The translations under genes were made by a program, and so were the position numbers. A stretch of 39,373 nt of DNA, from contig CAMHIV010000003.1 in NCBI GenBank assembly GCA_946185185.1, positions 1 to 39,373 of the forward strand, written 5' to 3'. The stretch comes from an uncultured Treponema sp. Lineage in GTDB: Bacteria; Spirochaetota; Spirochaetia; Treponematales; Treponemataceae. The first letter of the stretch is position 1. Each line of letters starts with the position of its first letter. Positions 11,225 through 19,731 of the stretch are shown here, in pieces. The notes beneath the pieces are model-generated. The model saw only the letters and a list, made by a program, of their open reading frames with translations, searched no databases and had not been told where the DNA came from.

Positions 11225-12433
11225 ATGTCTCAGACTCAGAAAATATTTGAAAAAAATGGAAGAAAAATCACTCTTATCGGAACTGCTCATATTTCCAAAG
11301 AAAGTATTGAAGAAGTAAAAAATACAATTTGCGAAATAAAGCCGGATTCTGTTGCCGTTGAATTGGACGAAAAAAGAGCTGATTCAATAAAAAATCCGGA
11401 AAAATATCGGGAGCTGGACATAATTAAGGTTCTTCGAAAAAACGAAGGATTTTTACTTCTTGCAAATCTTGTTATGGCTTCATTTCAAAAACGGATGGGT
11501 AGTAATGTCGGAATTAATCCCGGCGAAGAAATGATTTGCGCCATGAACACAGCAAATGAACTTGGAATTCCGGTACATCTTGTTGATCGCCCGGTACAGA
11601 CAACTTTTAAGAGGGCATGGGCAAAAAGTTCTGGTTCCGGCAAGGTAAATCTGCTTTCTGCTTTATTTGCAAGCAGTTTTTCTAATGAAAAGATTTCTCA
11701 GGAAGAAGTAGAAAACCTCAAAAAATCTTCAGAAATGGATTCCATGATGAATGAACTTGCAGAGGCAATGCCCGCTGTAAAACAGGTTCTTATCGATGAA
11801 CGCGATGAATTTATTGCCTGCCGCGTCTGGAATTGTCTTGGTTCAAATACAGTTGCTGTAATTGGTGCGGGGCACATGGAAGGCGTTTTTGCGCAGCTTG
11901 AAAAAATTGCTTCCGGTGAAAAAACTGCTGATACGACCGAAATTGAAAAGGTACCGCCAAAAAAACTGAGTTCCAAAATTGCAGTGTGGTTAATCCCTGC
12001 TGTTATCATTGCGCTTATTGCATACGGTTTTTATCTCGGCGGAAAAGATGTTGGGCAAAAAATGGTTTTGGGCTGGATTTTGTGGAACGGTATTCTTTCG
12101 GCCCTGGGGGCAATAATTGCCGGCGCACATCCGCTTACAGTTCTGGTTTCATTCGTTGGAGCTCCGGTTACTTCGCTTTGTCCGTTTATCGGGGTTGGTT
12201 TTGTTGCCGGCGCTGTTCAGGCACTTGTAAAAAAGCCACAGGTTCGGGATTTAGAAAACCTTTCTGACGAAGCTGGTTCAATAAAAGGTTTTTACCGCAA
12301 CAAACTTTTAAGAGTTCTGCTGGTATTTGTACTTTCTTCACTTGGAAGTTCAGCGGGGACATTTGTTGCCGGCGCTGGAATCGTAGTGAATTTTTCGGCT
12401 CTGATTTCTAGAATTTTCAGCGGTTTGAAGTAA
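11225..12433 (+). CDS. TraB/PrgY-family protein with C-terminal membrane domain
   Basis: KITLIGTAHISKESIEEVKNTICEIKPDSVAVELDEKRADSI; C-terminal multi-TM region. Confidence 0.88.
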   Translation: MSQTQKIFEKNGRKITLIGTAHISKESIEEVKNTICEIKPDSVAVELDEKRADSIKNPEKYRELDIIKVLRKNEGFLLLANLVMASFQKRMGSNVGINPGEEMICAMNTANELGIPVHLVDRPVQTTFKRAWAKSSGSGKVNLLSALFASSFSNEKISQEEVENLKKSSEMDSMMNELAEAMPAVKQVLIDERDEFIACRVWNCLGSNTVAVIGAGHMEGVFAQLEKIASGEKTADTTEIEKVPPKKLSSKIAVWLIPAVIIALIAYGFYLGGKDVGQKMVLGWILWNGILSALGAIIAGAHPLTVLVSFVGAPVTSLCPFIGVGFVAGAVQALVKKPQVRDLENLSDEAGSIKGFYRNKLLRVLLVFVLSSLGSSAGTFVAGAGIVVNFSALISRIFSGLK

Positions 12434-12464
12434 CTTTTTATATATTCCGTTTTTTATTGCTTGT

Positions 12465-13928
12465 ATGAAGAAACTGATTTTTGCGCTGCTTCTTGCCTGT
12501 TTTTTTTCTTTGCTGGGGGCAGAACCAAAACTTGAAAACTATCTTATGAATGATCTGGAACTTCAGCGGCTTGCTCTGGAGTTTCAAAAAAGTCAGCTTT
12601 CTTCAAAAAAAACTTCGATAGAAAATGGAATAAACATCGAACTTTCTTCCGGTACAGCAAGATTTACTTTCAGTGACGACGGAAACAGTGTTTCGATTTC
12701 TCCTTCCGTAAAATTTTCTGCACCACAGGCTTCAAATCTTTCGCTTTCGGCAAGTTCTTCAATAAAAATCACGGATGGCGAAAATAATTCTTCAGATACT
12801 TCGATTTCTATGGGAATAGATTTAGTTTCTTCTTCAATGCTGAATCGCAAAATAGCACTAAAAAAGTCAGAGCGTTCAGAGCTTGAAGCAAAACGTGCTT
12901 TTCAAAATCGTGCACTGGAAGCAGAAAAGGAATTTTATACAGAACTTAAAAACTTGTTTTCTTCCGCAAGTTCAATCGTTTCTAAGCAGAAGGATTTGTA
13001 TGACGATTCAATAAGCCTCGATGAAATTAAAGCAAAGGGCTATTCAAAATCTTCTTCAAAATATCGTCAGGCAGAAATGAAAGTTCATTCTGACAAGCAT
13101 GAAGTGGAAACTCTCATAAAAAAGCTGGAACATGACTGTGCAGTTTTTGCTGCAAAATGTGGAATTGAGTTTGAATCGGGATCAAATCCAAAGGATTTTT
13201 TACCTTCAGAAATTTTGGAGAGCCGGCCGGTTGATATTCTTTCCTTCAAAAAAAGCGATTACATAAAAATTGAAAATGCAAATTATGCTCACGATTTAGC
13301 AGAATTGGAACGAAAAGCCGACCGTGATTTTACATTGACTGCAAATGGCGGCTACACATTAAAAAATTCAAATACAAGTTTTACCAGTTCCACAACGACA
13401 GAAAATGGCAAAACTACGACCGTAAGTTCAGAAAAGTCTGATACTGTGGATGTCGGATTAAACGCAAGCTGGAAAGGTATTTCACTTGGAGCAGGTGTAA
13501 ATATTCCTCTGAATTCAGAAACAAATCCGGTTTATTCAGTTTCTGCAACTTTAAAGCCAAATACCTTTAGAACTCGCAAAATTGAAAAGAAAACTTCGCT
13601 TTTGACAGAAGAACAGGAAATGATTGCGATTCAATCAGCGGAAGAAGATTATGAAACAAATGTGGTTGATAAACAGACGGAACTGGAATCAATTCTCTGG
13701 TCGAAAAAAACAAATTCCGAAACTTTTGCCCTATGGGAAGAGCTTGAAAACGATGAAAAAAAATGGTTTGACGCAGGTATCGTAAAAGAAAGTGAATATC
13801 TGAATGCTTTTGCAAACAAGGAATTATACCGGCTGAAAATGCTGATAAATAATATAGAATTGATAATTTATAACGCTTCTACAAAATTACTTTTTTGTCG
13901 GGATTATGAATTTAATGCCGTTAAGTGA
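12465..13928 (+). CDS. TolC-like outer membrane efflux protein
   Basis: Signal peptide; two long coiled/helical halves; upstream of HlyD/MacB genes. Confidence 0.65.
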   Translation: MKKLIFALLLACFFSLLGAEPKLENYLMNDLELQRLALEFQKSQLSSKKTSIENGINIELSSGTARFTFSDDGNSVSISPSVKFSAPQASNLSLSASSSIKITDGENNSSDTSISMGIDLVSSSMLNRKIALKKSERSELEAKRAFQNRALEAEKEFYTELKNLFSSASSIVSKQKDLYDDSISLDEIKAKGYSKSSSKYRQAEMKVHSDKHEVETLIKKLEHDCAVFAAKCGIEFESGSNPKDFLPSEILESRPVDILSFKKSDYIKIENANYAHDLAELERKADRDFTLTANGGYTLKNSNTSFTSSTTTENGKTTTVSSEKSDTVDVGLNASWKGISLGAGVNIPLNSETNPVYSVSATLKPNTFRTRKIEKKTSLLTEEQEMIAIQSAEEDYETNVVDKQTELESILWSKKTNSETFALWEELENDEKKWFDAGIVKESEYLNAFANKELYRLKMLINNIELIIYNASTKLLFCRDYEFNAVK

Positions 13929-13930
13929 GC

Positions 13931-13986
13931 GGTGGTTGAGGCTCTCGAAACCACCAATAAAGGTCATTTCGACGAGCTCAATGACC
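13931..13986. repeat. Two adjacent short palindromes sharing a TTGAG..TCGAAA-type core
   Basis: GGTGGTT-gaggctctcga-AACCACC (13931-13955) and GGTCATT-tcgacgagctc-AATGACC (13962-13986). Confidence 0.75.
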
Positions 13987-14037
13987 GTAAGTCAATGTCA
14001 TTGGAGTATGAGTTTTTAGAAGGATAGCAGGTGACAT

Positions 14038-15075
14038 ATGAATAAAAAGCAAAAAATTAAATTGATAATTGCAGGTCTAATTTTCCTGTTTGTGGTAATT
14101 GTAACACTTGTAGTTGTAAAAAGACTTCTTACTAAAAATGAATTGGATTCCACGGTTTATCAGGTAAAAAAGGAAACCTATGAAAACTGCATAGAAATTG
14201 CAGGAACTGTTTCTGCCGCGGAAGAACAGACTCTTCAGGCTCTGGGGGACGGCACTGTACTTGGTGTTTATGTGAAAAAAGGCGATAAGCTGAAAAAAGG
14301 CGATTTGATAATTCAGCTGGATGCCACAGAACAGGAATATAATCTGGCAAAACTGGATTACGATATGGCATCCACAAAAATTTCCGGTTCGAAAAAGGAA
14401 TATGAACTTCAGCAAAAGCAGCGCCTTTCGCTTTTGCGCAAAATTGAAGACAGAAAAGTAACTGCAACTTTTGACGGAATCATCGCCGATCTGGATGTTT
14501 CTGTAGGAGACTCTCTTGAAGCAAAGGATTCTGTCGGAACTCTGGTGAATATCGATTATCTTACGGCAGAAGTTGAAATTGCGGAAACAGATGTTTCAAA
14601 ATTAAAAGTTGGTCAAAAGGTTGATTTTACCTTCCCTGCGTATAGCGGCGAAACAATTCAGGGGTATGTAGTAAGCTGGCCGGCAATCGGTGAAGTAACA
14701 AGTCGTGGGGCAACAATCGTAAAAGCTAAAATCCGAATCGATGAATTTCCGGAAGAAATTTTGCCGAATTATTCGTTTACTGGAAAAATCCAGATTACAG
14801 ATCCGATAGAAAATATCGTTGTAGAAAAATATGCGGTTGCTTACGAAAATCACGAGGCTTATGTTGTAACAGCAGGCGGCAAGCGCATAGATGTAAAAGT
14901 TCAGCCTTATGGACGAACCTATGTAAAAGTTCTTGAAGGCTTGAGTGGCGGTGAAGTCTTAAAAGCTCAGAGTAAGTCGGAAGTTTCAGGAATGAACAGA
15001 ATGCGTCCGGGGGCTGGAAACATGAAGAATGATCCAAAAATGGGTGCGGGCGGTCCACCTCCGGGAGGATTTTAA
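14038..15075 (+). CDS. RND/MacA-like periplasmic adaptor (HlyD family)
   Basis: N-terminal TM, lipoyl-like GTVLGVYVKKGDKLKKGDLIIQLD, ATFDGIIADLDVSVGDSL, Gly/Pro-rich tail. Confidence 0.88.
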   Translation: MNKKQKIKLIIAGLIFLFVVIVTLVVVKRLLTKNELDSTVYQVKKETYENCIEIAGTVSAAEEQTLQALGDGTVLGVYVKKGDKLKKGDLIIQLDATEQEYNLAKLDYDMASTKISGSKKEYELQQKQRLSLLRKIEDRKVTATFDGIIADLDVSVGDSLEAKDSVGTLVNIDYLTAEVEIAETDVSKLKVGQKVDFTFPAYSGETIQGYVVSWPAIGEVTSRGATIVKAKIRIDEFPEEILPNYSFTGKIQITDPIENIVVEKYAVAYENHEAYVVTAGGKRIDVKVQPYGRTYVKVLEGLSGGEVLKAQSKSEVSGMNRMRPGAGNMKNDPKMGAGGPPPGGF

Positions 15076-15076
15076 T

Positions 15077-15784
15077 ATGGCTGAAAAATCAGATGAAAAA
15101 TCCGTCATTTACATGGAAAACGTAAAAAAAATATACCAGATGGGAGAAGAACAGGTTTTTGCTCTCAGAGAAATTAGTTTTGACATCAAAAAGGGCGAAT
15201 TCGTTTCGATAATGGGACCGTCCGGCTCTGGAAAATCCACCTGCATGAATATGATTGGTTGTCTTGACCGCCCGACTTCTGGAATTGTAAAAATCGGCGG
15301 AAAAAACACTTCCTCGATGAGCGAAAAAGAACTTGCAGTTTTGCGCAATAAAATAATCGGCTTTGTTTTTCAGCAATATCATCTGCTTTCTGGATTGAGC
15401 GTTTTGGAAAATGTAATGCTTCCTCTAAGATACATGGGCTTGGAAAAACACAAACGCATACCGCTTGCCATTGAAGCCCTTGAAAAAGTACAGCTTTCAG
15501 ACCGAATGAATCATCGTCCGCATGAACTTTCTGGCGGACAAAAGCAACGGGCTGCAATTGCAAGAGCCATGGTAACTTCACCGGATATAATTCTTGCCGA
15601 CGAGCCTACCGGTGCCTTGGATAGCAAAACTGGCAAAGCAGTAATGGAATTGTTTCGTAAAATAAATCAAAACGGAACAACTGTTGTAATCGTAACCCAT
15701 GATCCGGGAATTGGAGAAAGTGCCGACCGATGCATTCGAATTTTAGATGGCAATATTCAAAGCGATGAAAAACTGAGAGGGTAG
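15077..15784 (+). CDS. MacB/LolD-type ABC transporter ATPase (start trimmed to MAEKSDEK)
   Basis: Walker [10 protein letters not shown], signature LSGGQKQR, Walker [13 protein letters not shown]. Confidence 0.95.
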   Translation: MAEKSDEKSVIYMENVKKIYQMGEEQVFALREISFDIKKGEFVSIMGPSGSGKSTCMNMIGCLDRPTSGIVKIGGKNTSSMSEKELAVLRNKIIGFVFQQYHLLSGLSVLENVMLPLRYMGLEKHKRIPLAIEALEKVQLSDRMNHRPHELSGGQKQRAAIARAMVTSPDIILADEPTGALDSKTGKAVMELFRKINQNGTTVVIVTHDPGIGESADRCIRILDGNIQSDEKLRG

Positions 15785-15785
15785 T

Positions 15786-16979
15786 ATGTTTGAAGATTTT
15801 ATTGATGCTCTTTCAAATTTCAGACGGAATAAAACACGTACTCTTCTTTCGCTTTTAGGAGTGATAATCGGAGTTGCTTCTGTAATCGTAATTACCAGCA
15901 TGGGTTCAAGTTCTACTCAACAGGTGAAGGACACTTTTGGCTCATGCGGAGTTGATGTGGTGAGCGTTTCTACCGGTTTTATGCGTCGCAAAAGAGATGC
16001 TGTAACAATTACCTTTGATGAAGCCTTCCGGGAAAACCTTTTTGGTGCTGTAAAAAATATAAAGCAAATCTGGTATAAAAATTCTTTGAACGCAACAGTG
16101 TCTTACGGTGAAACAAGTTCAACTGTAAACTGCTCCGCTGTGGAAACCGGTTACCTGGAAATGTACGGTATAAATCTGGAATACGGGCGCTACATAAATG
16201 TAACAGACGATCAGGAAGGAACCCAAAAAATTATTCTTGGGCATACAATTGCACAGGCTTTGTTTCCGGCTGGCGACGGCGAAGGAAAAATGGTTCTGGT
16301 TACAACAAATAACATTTCTTTCGCCTTTGAAGTAATTGGTGTACTGGTAGAAAATTCCAGTGGTATGGAACAGACGGATAATGCGGCTTTTATTCCTCGT
16401 GGTTTTTACGCAAAAAAAATCAGTCCGAATCCAGCCGCTTCAACAGTGATGGTTCAGGCTGTTTCTGCTGAAAAAGCTGTGGAGCTGGTTTCCACTTTGG
16501 AAACTTATTGCGAAAAGCTTACTGGAACTTCTTATTCAGTAAATGTAATGAGCATGCAGACGTTGATTAATCAGATAAATTCGATTACCACAACCATGAG
16601 TGTGATGTTGAGTGCAATCGCTGCAATTTCGCTTTTAGTCGGCGGAATCGGAATTATGAATATAATGATTGTAACTGTTACAGAGCGCAGGCAGGAAATC
16701 GGAATCCGTAAGGCTCTCGGTGCCAGTCCGGCAGATATACGCCGGCAGTTTTTAATTGAATCAGCATCAATAACACTAATTGGCGGGGGTGTTGGCATTT
16801 TTCTTGGAATTGTTATAAGTCTTGCAGTTGAATATGTGAGGTCGCTTTCCTATGTAATAAGTTGGCCTGCATGCGTGATTGCCTTTATATTTTCTGTATT
16901 CGTAGGCATATTCTTCGGCCTGAACCCCGCCGCTCGTGCCGCAAAACTGGATCCAGTACTAGCACTGGCGGGTGAATAA
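15786..16979 (+). CDS. MacB-like ABC transporter permease (FtsX/MacB_PCD)
   Basis: NFRRNKTRTLLSLLGVIIGVASVIVITSMG; VGGIGIMNIMIVTVTERRQEIGIRKALGASPADIRRQFLIES. Confidence 0.94.
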   Translation: MFEDFIDALSNFRRNKTRTLLSLLGVIIGVASVIVITSMGSSSTQQVKDTFGSCGVDVVSVSTGFMRRKRDAVTITFDEAFRENLFGAVKNIKQIWYKNSLNATVSYGETSSTVNCSAVETGYLEMYGINLEYGRYINVTDDQEGTQKIILGHTIAQALFPAGDGEGKMVLVTTNNISFAFEVIGVLVENSSGMEQTDNAAFIPRGFYAKKISPNPAASTVMVQAVSAEKAVELVSTLETYCEKLTGTSYSVNVMSMQTLINQINSITTTMSVMLSAIAAISLLVGGIGIMNIMIVTVTERRQEIGIRKALGASPADIRRQFLIESASITLIGGGVGIFLGIVISLAVEYVRSLSYVISWPACVIAFIFSVFVGIFFGLNPAARAAKLDPVLALAGE

Positions 16980-17003
16980 TATGTTGAACGACGAGTTGGA
17001 AAG

Positions 17004-17194
17004 ATTAATTAAAAATGGCGGGAGGGAGTAGAGCGATGAATAAAAACACTCTGTTAGTGAGCAAAACTTCGTTTTGCTTGCTAGTTTTTGCATGCAAAAA
17101 CTAGCGGTAACGGTGGTATAATTACTAACTAGAGTAAAAATTACAACCGTTACACATTCCACTCAATGCTCCCTCGCGCCATTTTAATTAATTT
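17004..17194. repeat. ~190 bp inverted-repeat-bounded structured element (MITE-like or structured RNA)
   Basis: Outer arms ATTAATTAAAAATGGCGGGAGGGAG / (rc) ATTAATTAAAATGGCGCGAGGGAG; internal hairpin GCAAAAC-TTC-GTTTTGC, 26-nt perfect palindrome GCTAGTTTTTGCATGCAAAAACTAGC, GTAACGGT/ACCGTTAC. Confidence 0.7.
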
Positions 17195-17251
17195 TTTGCA
17201 ATCTCGGTGTTCGCATTTTTAATTATGTTTTTGAACACTCGGCATTCAACA

Positions 17252-18562
17252 TTATTTGTTTTCCAGCGCTCGGATACGGTCTATCAGGGTTGGATGATCG
17301 TAGTTCCAGAACACATAGAGTTTTGGCGGGAGCAGTTCGCTCAGGTTTTCGCTGTTCAGTTTTATCAGACCGGAAATAAGGGCGTCCGGACTTCCTGTAA
17401 GCTTTGCAGAGAAGGCGTCGGCCTGGTATTCGTCGCGGCGTGAAAGTGAACTTGTAAGTGGTGAAAGCAATTCAGAAATTGAACCGGCAACCAGATTTGC
17501 CAGGAATAAGCCGATAAACTGAATTGATTCAACAGGGATTGCGGCTACTGCAAAACCGAAGCCCGTATAAATTGCTGTGTGCTGGGCGATAAAGAAAAGC
17601 AAATATGTAAGTGCACACATAATTGGAATTAGCACAATGAATCTTCGGATAATGTGATGAAGTTTATAGTGACCAAGCTCGTGTCCAAGAACGGCAACAA
17701 GTTCGTCTGTGGTCAGCTGTTTAATGAGTGTATCGTACAAAACTATGCGCTTAGATTTTCCAAATCCCCCGAAATATGCGTTGGAGTGGCCGCTTCGTTT
17801 TGATGCATCCATTACGAAAATTCCGCTGGCTTTGAAACCAAGATTTTCCATGAGCTGAGAAATCTTTGTCTTAAGTTCACCGTCTTCCAGTGGAGTGAAT
17901 TTGTTGAACATAGGTGCGATTACAAGAGGGTATAAAACCTGCATAATCAGTGTGAACGCAAATACAACGCAAACAAGCAAAATCCACCAGGTTTTAACGA
18001 AGAAGGTTAAAACTGCGATTACAACAGCCATCAAAACGATTCCAAGAATTCCTGAAACTAAGGTTGATTTTACTTGATCTACGAGCCAGAGTTTAAAAGT
18101 CATTTTTGAAAAACCGAATTTCTTTTCGATTATAAATTCGTGAATCAAATCAAACGGAATTGAAAGAATGGAAGATGGTATCCCAATTAAAAAGAAAAAT
18201 AGCAGGGAACACAAATAAGTGCTCAAAAATCCATTCGGAAAACCAGTGTAACGGCATACAACATTGAACATCCATGGATAAAATCCACTGAATACCAGAA
18301 TGAATGTAAGTACAGTTGAACTTAAAGATTTCGGAATCCACAAATAATACTTTGCGTTTTCGTAGGCACTTATTTTTGCAAGCTTTTCACGGTCAAAAAC
18401 TTCTGCGGCAGAAAACTTTTCCAGTTCGGCAGGTAATTTTCCCCCGTTTTTTATTCGTGCGCGAAAATCAACAAATTCCAAAAACTGATTGATTAAAAAG
18501 GTAAGAACGGTTCCGATTATAAAAATCTGAACAAAAATATTTGATAAAACAACTTTCGTCAT
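17252..18562 (-). CDS. M48 family Ste24-like (CAAX prenyl protease 1-type) metallopeptidase
   Basis: HELGHYKLHH zinc motif; SNAYFGGFGKSKRIVLYDTLIKQLTTDELVAVLGHELGHYK; multiple TM segments. Confidence 0.93.
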   Translation of the reverse strand: MTKVVLSNIFVQIFIIGTVLTFLINQFLEFVDFRARIKNGGKLPAELEKFSAAEVFDREKLAKISAYENAKYYLWIPKSLSSTVLTFILVFSGFYPWMFNVVCRYTGFPNGFLSTYLCSLLFFFLIGIPSSILSIPFDLIHEFIIEKKFGFSKMTFKLWLVDQVKSTLVSGILGIVLMAVVIAVLTFFVKTWWILLVCVVFAFTLIMQVLYPLVIAPMFNKFTPLEDGELKTKISQLMENLGFKASGIFVMDASKRSGHSNAYFGGFGKSKRIVLYDTLIKQLTTDELVAVLGHELGHYKLHHIIRRFIVLIPIMCALTYLLFFIAQHTAIYTGFGFAVAAIPVESIQFIGLFLANLVAGSISELLSPLTSSLSRRDEYQADAFSAKLTGSPDALISGLIKLNSENLSELLPPKLYVFWNYDHPTLIDRIRALENK

Positions 18563-18589
18563 AATCGAAGTTTAGCACAATTGAATTAA

Positions 18590-18648
18590 AAGGTCGAATG
18601 TCGGGTTTTATAATTTTTATGGATTTTCAAAACCCGTCCTTCGATCTT
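18590..18648. repeat. Imperfect 20-nt inverted repeat in a divergent intergenic region
   Basis: AAGGTCGAATGTCGGGTTTT (18590-18609) versus reverse complement of 18629-18648 AAGATCGAAGGACGGGTTTT, 17/20 identical. Confidence 0.7.
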
Positions 18649-18708
18649 ATAGTTTATTGCTATAACTTAGCATAAAAAACTTGTATTAGAACAAAAAACT
18701 GGAATCTT

Positions 18709-18818
18709 ATATAACCTACATATCGGCGGTTGAACGGGTGGCGAAAGCTGCTGCATAACTTGCTGCCGGAATATTTAATTAGGTTCCCTAAAGGTGAGGG
18801 GAACAGGTGAGGTTATAT
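18709..18818 (+). promoter_or_regulatory. Structured leader upstream of metQ (candidate cis-regulatory RNA)
   Basis: 9-bp closing helix ATATAACCT/AGGTTATAT; internal stem CGGCGGT/GCTGCCG containing a GAAA-capped hairpin; GTTCCCT/GGGGAAC hairpin; SD overlaps the 3' closing strand. Confidence 0.55.
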
Positions 18819-18819
18819 T

Positions 18820-19650
18820 ATGAAGAAAAATGTTTTTGCGAAAATTGGTGGTTTGGCAATAGGTCTTGCATTGTTTTCAGGATTTTTTACTTCTTGTGGA
18901 AAATCTAGTGAAAATCTTATTCGCGTTGGTGTATGTGCAGGTCCATACGGAGATATGTTTGTAGAAGCTATTCAGCCTGAACTTGAAAAGAAAGGGTATA
19001 AGGTAAAGATTGTTGAATTTTCTGACTATGTTCAGCCAAACAATGCTCTTGCAGAAAAAGAAATTGATGTAAATGCATTTCAGCATTCAACATATCTTAA
19101 AAAGTTCTCAAAAGATCACAACTTGGATTTGCAGTATTTGACAGAAATTCCAACTGCTGCAATGGCAATCTTTTCTGCTAAATACGAATCGATTGCAGCT
19201 TTGCCAGAAGGAAGCGTAATTGCAATTCCAAACGATGATACAAACCTTGCACGCGCAATTCGTGTTCTTGCTCAGACTGGTGCCGTTAAGATTGATCCAA
19301 AAATCGATGCAAGTAAAGCAACTGTTAAGGATATTGCAGTAAACGACAAGCACTTTACATTCAAAGAAGTAAATGCAGAAATCCTTCCAAGCGTTTTGGA
19401 CAGTGTTGGAGCTGCTATTATAAACGGAAACTACGCAATGAGCGCAGGTCTTAAACTTAGCGATGCAGTTTACAATGAACAGCTTCAGGCTGGTTACTTC
19501 AATGTAATCGCTGTTCGCACAGAAGATGTAGAAAAGGATTTCTCTAAGGAAATCTACAATATTGTACACTCTGACGGATTCAGAAAAGTAATTGAAAATC
19601 CAAAAGGTCAGTATGTAGCATTTGGACGTCCTGTAGACTATAACAAATAA
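18820..19650 (+). CDS. metQ: Methionine ABC transporter substrate-binding lipoprotein (NlpA family)
   Basis: Lipobox GFFTSC; GPYGDMF..., DVNAFQHSTYLKKF, ALPEGSVIAIPNDDTNLARAIRVL. Confidence 0.95.
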   Translation: MKKNVFAKIGGLAIGLALFSGFFTSCGKSSENLIRVGVCAGPYGDMFVEAIQPELEKKGYKVKIVEFSDYVQPNNALAEKEIDVNAFQHSTYLKKFSKDHNLDLQYLTEIPTAAMAIFSAKYESIAALPEGSVIAIPNDDTNLARAIRVLAQTGAVKIDPKIDASKATVKDIAVNDKHFTFKEVNAEILPSVLDSVGAAIINGNYAMSAGLKLSDAVYNEQLQAGYFNVIAVRTEDVEKDFSKEIYNIVHSDGFRKVIENPKGQYVAFGRPVDYNK

Positions 19651-19680
19651 AATTTAAAAACAGTTTTTAATCCATGTTAA

Positions 19681-19720
19681 TGTGAAGGACTGAAATATGT
19701 CCTTCACAACTTGTTTTTTT
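19681..19720 (+). terminator. Intra-operon hairpin + T-run between metQ and metN
   Basis: TGTGAAGGAC-tgaaatat-GTCCTTCACA followed shortly by TTTTTTTT. Confidence 0.75.
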
Positions 19721-19731
19721 TGGAGTTGTGA

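Noticed and set aside
12465-16979. TolC/HlyD/MacB operon as a novel export system
   Set aside because: Standard tripartite macrolide/peptide-type efflux organisation; nothing unusual seen.
17207-17443. 78-aa plus-strand ORF
   Set aside because: Mostly antisense to the end of the M48 protease gene; no support.
18590-18648. Hairpin as a rho-independent terminator
   Set aside because: Located upstream of both divergent genes and lacks a clean T-run after the stem in either direction.
18709-18818. metQ leader as a SAM-I (S-box), SMK, cobalamin or T-box element
   Set aside because: None of the conserved core sequences I recall is present; only a visual judgement, so an Infernal scan is still needed.
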